Shown here: piece after piece, positions 32,062-37,500 of the stretch
How the letters are laid out: each line of letters opens with the position of its first letter
Numbering within the stretch: position 1 is the first letter of the stretch
Source: Cristatella mucedo
Lineage: Eukaryota; Bryozoa; Phylactolaemata; Cristatellidae
Direction of reading: 5' to 3'
DNA length: 37,500 nt
NCBI GenBank assembly: GCA_009760855.2
Contig: WPIO01000065.1
Location: 1,057,501 to 1,095,000 of the forward strand
Program-made: the position numbers and the translations under genes
The notes under the pieces: generated by a model
What the model saw: only the letters and a program-made list of their open reading frames with translations
Told to the model about the DNA's origin: nothing
Database searches by the model: none

Positions 32062-32230
32062 TAATAATAATAACAATAATAATAGTAATAATAATTATAA
32101 TAATAATAGCATTTGATATGGCATCCTCAGAGAACTTGGTCTCTTTCTAGGCACTTTAAACTTGCTGCATAGGAAGCATGATCGAATGGTTAGTGATTAC
32201 ATTCGGTTATGAAAAGCAAAGATTCGGCTT
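32062..32230 (-). mobile_element. CR1/L2 LINE tail fragment
   Basis: An (AATAAT)n stretch leads into GATATGGCATCCTCAGAGAA, CTTGGTCTCTTTCTAGGCAC and GCATGATCGAATGGTTAGTG, the reverse 3' end of the family. It abuts the 5' end of the preceding LINE and extends only about 120 bases beyond the tail hairpin. Confidence 0.8.
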
Positions 32231-32239
32231 ATGTGATGA

Positions 32240-32372
32240 TCTTTTATGTACTTATGTGGCTACGATCACGCTTGTAGTGGGTCATAGAGGACTGTCTGCT
32301 GTAGTACTTGATCCCTTGACCTGGGTAGAGAATAGTCACTACCTCAGCCATGGGCTAAAGCCCTGGGCGAGT
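32240..32372 (-). mobile_element. Possible tRNA-SINE remnant
   Basis: GCTTGTAGTGGGTCATAGAG, TTGATCCCTTGACCTGGGTA and CACTACCTCAGCCATGGGCT follow the order body, B box, A box of a reversed tRNA-derived SINE. All boxes are mutated. Confidence 0.35.
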
Positions 32373-32419
32373 TAGTTTCTTAAGTCGCCGGATGCACTTC
32401 TGCAGCTTTCCGAAGGGCC

Positions 32420-32449
32420 AGCGAGCCGGCTGAGCTGAGCCGGCTCGCT
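32420..32449. repeat. 12-bp perfect hairpin with 6-base loop
   Basis: AGCGAGCCGGCT at 32420-32431 is fully complementary to 32438-32449, loop GAGCTG. It is followed by GCTCGCTC repeats. Confidence 0.85.
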
Positions 32450-34200
32450 CGCTCGCTGAGCACGGAGTGTCTTCGGAAAGCCTTTAAACTGCTCAGCGCC
32501 CAAACGGCATCCCTTTGGGTTTTGAGGAAAATGCACATCCGCTGTATATTTTTTGAATACATTGGGAAGCCGAAGCTTGGAAGTCTCCTGTCTCGATGTC
32601 TGCCAGCCCGCGATGCGAGCACCTAGTCTCTGATCGTTAGTTAAAGAATTGACTAAAATGCACAACTGCTCGTGGTTATCCTAAATTAAACGCTGTATCT
32701 GCTGTTACGTCGAGTTGTCGCTAGTATTTCGTGGCCTGCACTAATTAATTCTGTTAGTACCAAGTCTGGATAATGAAAATTCATGTAATGAAGTCACAAG
32801 ATGAAAGTACCCATGATTTACCAAGGGCATATTCGTATGGGTCTATTGCAAGAAGCGATTAGTTTACGAATACTCGTTATTGCTTGTCACGGCGATTTAT
32901 ATTCTCATAGAGCACTAATACCGAGAAGGGGGCTGCCTGCGTCGTAGAGTGACCTGCTTGTAGTATTATCCAACAGCATTAGCGGAAAAGCAAATAATGA
33001 GGAATGGTAATGCTCAATGTAAATGCTTACACAAGTTTTGCATCTTGTAGGCTCTGCCTCATCAAACCCGATTCCTTAAATAGGTGAGCAGCTTAATGCT
33101 GAACCACTTTTCGAACTAGGACCAGCACTTGAATTTTAATCTTCCAGCGGCCATCTTCCTGATCATATCAGCAATTAATTTCCAGCGGAGTTGTCGGCGT
33201 GCTATCCGTATAGAGGCTATCTCCGTAGTTCGCTCGTTGCGTCAGTAAAGGCTAACTGAATTCGCAGCCTCATTCACATGGCTGCACGAGGGTAAGCCAC
33301 ATACAGTAGTGGCCGTCGTTCTCTGTCGCCGCGTGGGCAATGAAGAAATTTCTGCTGCACGACTTAAAAGCGCGATTATGAAATGTGAGCACCTCAGCCC
33401 TTGGCTAAATATGCTTTTTAGTTTCATTCGTGCAATTCCTTCATGGTCAATCTCTTAACATATTCTGACATGTTATCTTAAAGTGTCACTAGCTGCATTT
33501 ATGTCGGCAGCTTTAAGCTAAAGTGCATCCGATTGCTGGTGGTCAATAGCAGACCATTTAGACAAACGAACTCTGATTAAAAGATGAGTGCTGATCTCGG
33601 GCTGCGACGCTTTGATCTGACGCTGATATCACTTTCGTACTGTGTTAGCCCATACTATAGTTGATTCAAAAAATGTCACCTACTAAGCACGGCAGAGTCC
33701 TTAAACGTATCGCGCTTGGTAATTGAAAGTTATCACAGCAGAGAGCTGGCAGACCTCGCCCGTCGATGACAATAGTACCGGCTTAGCAATCTTTTAATTC
33801 GTGGTTTCATGTTTTCTAATGCCTAAAATCCAACTCGGGCCACTCTTAGTTATCCTAGTTTACTCATTTTTTAAATTTCACAATGTTAATGACATTTTGC
33901 TAGTGGTTTAGCTCATAGGTCAGTTAGTACGACCGAGGGGAAGTTTATCTCCTAGAATCCAATAGAATAGACAACATTCATACTGTCAATAACAGCTAAA
34001 TAACCAACCGAGCATATCCTGTGTGTGATAGCTAAATTCATCTGTCCTATAGCCCCTCAAGATCTCATTAAGCATATCATAAATGTATGCATAACTTGAT
34101 AATCATAGGGAAAGTGAGATCTTCTTTGATGACTATTCGCCGTCCGAGCCCAGTATCCCGAGCTATCTAGATCCCGCGAATTGAATTCCCCAACGAACAA
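32450..34200. other. Unassigned AT-rich sequence
   Basis: No coding potential or complete repeat is recognised. GTGAGCACCTCAGCCCTTGG near 33386 could be the reverse A-box half of a lost SINE. TTAGCTCATAGGTCAGTTAG near 33908 is A-box-like without a convincing B box. Neither is firm enough to call. Confidence 0.3.
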
Positions 34201-34214
34201 GTTACGCATGCCGC

Positions 34215-34343
34215 GCTGGTTTGGTCCAGTGGTTTAAGGTGCTCGCCCCGACCAAGGTCTGGCCGAGGTCGTGGGCTCGAACCCCGTGGCATATGTGAAG
34301 CGCCTGAATTGAGATAAAGTTCTCTTAGGGCGCTATGCAAATG
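34215..34343 (+). mobile_element. SINE1, forward-oriented and nearly complete
   Basis: It begins GCTGGTTTGGTCCAGTGGTT (A-box region). It continues GGTCGTGGGCTCGAACCCCG (B box) and GGCATATGTGAAGCGCCTGA, and ends with TTGAGATAAAGTTCTCTTAG followed by GGCGCTATGCAAATG. The GCGCC ... GGCGC tail pairs as a hairpin with the same design as the LINE tail. It is the only full SINE1 here in + orientation. Confidence 0.85.
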
Positions 34344-34800
34344 AATGATATAGTTTTTCACGCTCAAAAAACGTTCACTTAGCCTCACTGTAAAATCCCA
34401 AACCGGAAAGTATCAGCTACGATCAAAGTCTAATAAAGAGAGTACGTCAGCACGAGCAAAGGCCCCCTCCCCCTTTCCCAGCTCTTTGCCCAAGGATTAA
34501 GGTGTGGCTTAGAGCGCTGCTGCATCGTGGCAATCTTCTATTGCCCACTGCAAGCCGGGGAAGCGAGGGAGAAGGGGAGCCGTTATACACAACACCAAGG
34601 CTCTACTGCCGCCACTATTTCATTGAGGCCATGCAATCAGCAAACCTTTGCTGTTTACTTCTTTACGGAGAAGAGCTTGTGCAACTAGCACTGGTTGTAG
34701 TTTTTCGAGATTATTGAGCAACGCGAACTGACGCTGCAGCCGTGCAAGCCATCGCTTCGCTGGAGCTCGAGAGATAGAACTTGCATAACCTTCAGAAAAC
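34344..34800. other. Unassigned sequence between SINE1 and the LINE stack
   Basis: Contains one 71-codon frame without similarity. No other feature is seen. Confidence 0.3.
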
Positions 34801-35161
34801 CTTAATAATAATTATTATACGCTTGATAAAGCGCCCTCAGAGAATTCAATCTCTTTCTAGGTGCGTTACATTTGTTGCAAAGGAAACACAATAGAATGGT
34901 GAGTGGTATAATGATTGATAAGCAACATGAATAACATGGTTAGGGCTGACATGCACCGGGTCAGCATGCAAGTGCAGTTAGTGGCAGCATGCAACAGTGT
35001 CAGCACGCATAGGCACATAAAGGTCAAATCACAGGGACCCATTAAATGCTGTCATAAATAGGTGCGTTTTAAATTCCATTTTAATATGGTCACGTCAGGG
35101 GATGTGACGGAAGTCGGGAGTGAGTTCCAGGCTTTGGGAGCATACAAACTAAAGAACGGCC

Positions 35162-36204
35162 TGGAACTCCCTCCCGACCTGCATCAGAACATCCCCTGAC
35201 CTGACCACATTTAAAAGAAACTTAAAAACATACCTATTTAGGACAGCATTTAGTGGGTCCTTGTGATTCGTCCTCGATGTGCTTATGCGTGCTGACACTG
35301 TTCATGCTGCCACTAACCACATTTGCATGCTGACCCAGTGCATGTAACCCCTAACCATGTTATTCATTTTGTTTGTTTTTCAAGCATGATTTTACTTACT
35401 ATTCTATTGCGTATCACTTTGCAGCAAATGTAAAGCGCCTAGAAAGAGATTAAGTTCTCTGAGGGCGCTTTATCAAGTGCAATATTATTATTATTATTAT
35501 TATAAAGCGCCCTCAGAGAACTTAATCTCTTTCTAGGCGCTTTACATTTGCTGCAAAGTGATACGCAATAGAATAGTAAGTAAAATCATGCTTGAAAAAC
35601 AAACAAAATGAATAACATGGTTAGGGGTTACATGCACTGGGTCAGCATGCAAATGTGGTTAGTGGCAGCATGAACAGTGTCAGCACGCATAAGCACATCG
35701 AGGACGAATCACAAGGACCCACTAAATGCTGTCCTAAATAGGTATGTTTTTAAGTTTCTTTTAAATGTGGTCAGGTCAGGGGATGCTCTGATGCAGGTCG
35801 GGAGGGAGTTCCAGGCTGTGGGAGCATACGAGCTAAATGCACGGTCTCCAAAGGATTTAAGGTTTGTACGAGGTATTTCTAGACTGTTGGATTCCGAAAA
35901 GCGAGTGGTACGATGCTTTGCCTGATGGGGTAGAATCTCTGAAAGATAGGCTGGAGCCATAGAATGAAGAGACCTAAAAGTGAGCGACAAAACCTTGAAG
36001 TCAATCCGTTGCTTGACTGGTAACCAGTGCAGGTCGGCGAGAAGTGGAGTAATGTGGCAACTGCGACGCTCACGGCAGACAAGCCTAGCTGCAGAGTTTT
36101 GCACCAGCTGCAATCGCCTGATCGCACATGCTGGTAGGCCAGTAAGCAGTGAGTTGCAGAAGTCGAGACGAGATTTATCAAGTGCAATATTATTATTATT
36201 ATTA
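35162..36204 (+). mobile_element. Level 2: forward LINE 3' fragment inside level 1
   Basis: The 5'-truncated copy starts TGGAACTCCCTCCCGACCTG, runs through the whole 3' UTR and ends at the hairpin and (ATT)n tail at 35502. A second copy of the tail end occurs at 36174-36204. It is flanked by AACGGCC on both sides once level 3 is removed. Confidence 0.88.
35500..36173 (-). mobile_element. Level 3: youngest LINE, inserted in the tail of level 2
   Basis: A reverse-oriented 5'-truncated copy with the best-preserved frame of the family. On the minus strand (from about 36170) it reads LDFCNSLLTGLPACAIRRLQ, LVQNSAARLVCRERRSCHIT and PLLADLHWLPVKQRIDFKVL. It ends SPDLTTFKRNLKTYLFRTAF followed by SGSL and stop at about 35709. 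A 31-bp direct repeat of the level-2 tail (TTTATCAAGTGCAAT and then ATT units) flanks it at 35469-35499 and 36174-36204, the expected target-site duplication. About 330 bp of it is almost identical, in inverted orientation, to level 2. No catalytic domain remains, so it is not autonomous. Confidence 0.9.
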
Positions 36205-36362
36205 ACGGCCAAAGGATTTGAGGTTCGTACGGGGTGTAAGTAAACGATTAGAATCCGAAAAGCGGATTTTATGATGCTTAACCTGGCGGGGCATTAGAGC
36301 TGGTAGCTACGGTGAAGCCAACGAATGAAAGGACCTAAAAGTGAGCGACAAAACCTGCAAGT

Positions 36363-37500
36363 TACCTTCATCTTCGAAACCAACCGCTGGCCAATCCCCG
36401 TGCAGCAAGTGCCAGGAGAGCTTACCCTTGTAATGCGACACTTAAGCAAGACGCCGGTCCGCTGACAGGCCCATAGGCAAGAGCTCTTAGTTTTAGGCAG
36501 AGCTGATTGTTGACCCCCCCCCCCTTCCCTTCGCCCAAGCGGGCGAGACCGAAACTCGCCGGAAGTGTGACGTCACCCGCATTTGCTCCTGGCATCGCAG
36601 CTAGGCAGGCGAGCGGCCGAGAGCTCGCAGAGCTCGCTCGCTCCCTTCCGCCGTACGGGCTGAAAACAGCCGAGAGGAGGCAGCTTCCATAATTCAGCTG
36701 CGCTACGGAGAAGGTTATATTAATGGCGATTTAATCACCGGCCGAAGTGCTAACAGCATTGCAAGTGAATTCGCGGAAAAAGATCCAGAGGACGGATACT
36801 ACTGCTCGACAAAAGTGCACCGCCAACCTGGCTCGCCGAAGGCGTGCCACCCAGCAGCACCTTTGCACGACGCGCCCGCAAAACAATCTCTGCCCTAATT
36901 TGGAGAGCCTGGAGAAGTTTCGCGACGCGGGCCTGCGCCTGAGCTGCCCGGCCGAATTATTTAGCCATCTAAACATAATTACGAGCCGGCGTCTGAAAAA
37001 GGCGCCTCCAAAGGAATGTGCGTCGCCCGCGAAGGCTTCCCGCCAGAGACTTTCTTCGTGCAGTCCGTGAAGCTACCTGCTCTGCAGGAGAGTAGGCTCG
37101 TCGCCTTCAGCAAGCCACCCCGGAAGCATTCTGGGACACCTCGTCCAAGTAAGAGAGCCTGCGAAGCGCCGCTAAGGCCGGTTGCCGCCGCCGCTGCCGC
37201 GCAGGTCCACATCTCTTCAGACGCGTGCAAAAATGATTATCTCTTCTGCGCCTCGAAAAGCGACCGCCGCCTTTAAAGAAATTACGGCTTCGCTCCCCGG
37301 AGACCGGCACCCGGCGCACGCACACGTCGCCCGAGGCTCCGCCGCCGCCGCTCCAGCGGTCTCCCCTTTCGCTGCAATATTACCCTCTACTAGGAGAGGC
37401 GGCTCGCAGCCTCGAGCCGCCTCTCCGCCCGAACGAGGACTCGGCTCTCAGACGAGTCCGGCGAGGCAGCCGGCGATAGCGCTGGGCCGCCGCCGACTGG
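36363..37500. other. GC-rich island at window end, no recognised gene
   Basis: GC- and CpG-rich from about 36520 after a poly-C run. Two + strand frames, 36747-37070 (107 codons) and 37016-37276 (86 codons, containing Val-Lys-Leu-Pro and Ser-Lys-Pro-Pro segments and an Ala run), have balanced composition for part of their length and could be exons. Neither resembles a known protein and no splice site pair was established. The island continues beyond the window. Confidence 0.3.

Larger units (their letters stand above)
34803..36362 (-). mobile_element. Level 1: oldest LINE of a three-level nest
   Basis: A reverse-oriented CR1/L2 copy is split in two. The 3' part is 34803-35161 (tail, hairpin TTGATAAAGCGCCCTCAGAG, 3' UTR, C-terminal codons up to GGGAGCATACAAACTAAAG). 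The 5' part resumes at 36204-36362 (ACGGCCAAAGGATTTGAGGT ... CTAAAAGTGAGCGACAAAAC). In uninterrupted copies these two parts adjoin at the same codons. AACGGCC is present at 35155-35161 and 36204-36210, so the insertion duplicated this 7-bp target. Confidence 0.88.

Noticed and set aside
34803-36362. LINE twin-priming inversion
   Set aside because: Twin priming inverts the 5' part and leaves one tail. Here each segment has its own tail, and two sets of target duplications are found, so independent nested insertions fit better.

Overview
This is animal (metazoan, most likely invertebrate) nuclear DNA. The evidence is long microsatellites, CR1/L2-type LINE fragments, tRNA-derived SINEs, a Tigger-type DNA transposon, GC-rich islands separated by AT-rich repeat-filled DNA, and one intronless class A GPCR. 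There are no bacterial operons. I cannot fix the phylum from sequence alone. Families are called from remembered motifs, not from searches.

Layout. 0.34-3.4 kb: about 17 diverged tandem units of roughly 170 bp, bounded by imperfect inverted repeats that are themselves related to the unit. 3.6-4.4 kb: dead LINE reverse transcriptase. 4.6-5.7 kb: GC-rich island without a recognised exon. 6.7-10 kb: three LINE 3' fragments from two lineages, plus a (GA)n tract. 10.7-12.2 kb: long purine tract, then a GC island holding one candidate 5' coding exon. 12.39-14.24 kb: a Tigger-like element with recognisable ends, a decayed transposase and a nested SINE. 15.0-17.5 kb: SINEs and a nested LINE stack. 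18-25.9 kb: mostly unrecognised DNA, five SINE2 copies or remnants (two clear copies, two strongly decayed) and large microsatellites: (TCC)n, (TA)n, (GA)n and (TC)n. 26.1-29.9 kb: GC island with the only confident gene, a complete 577-codon aminergic-type GPCR. 29.9-36.4 kb: SINEs and LINEs, ending in a three-level nested LINE insertion whose target-site duplications can be read directly. 36.5-37.5 kb: another GC-rich island cut by the window end.

How the parts relate. The LINE family and one SINE family (SINE1) end in the same kind of 3' hairpin tail, so SINE1 was probably copied by the LINE machinery. SINE2 has a different tail but a similar extreme 3' end. Repeats are concentrated between GC islands. 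The GPCR island is free of recognised LINEs, SINEs and DNA transposons, although its 5' flank carries a (GA)n tract.
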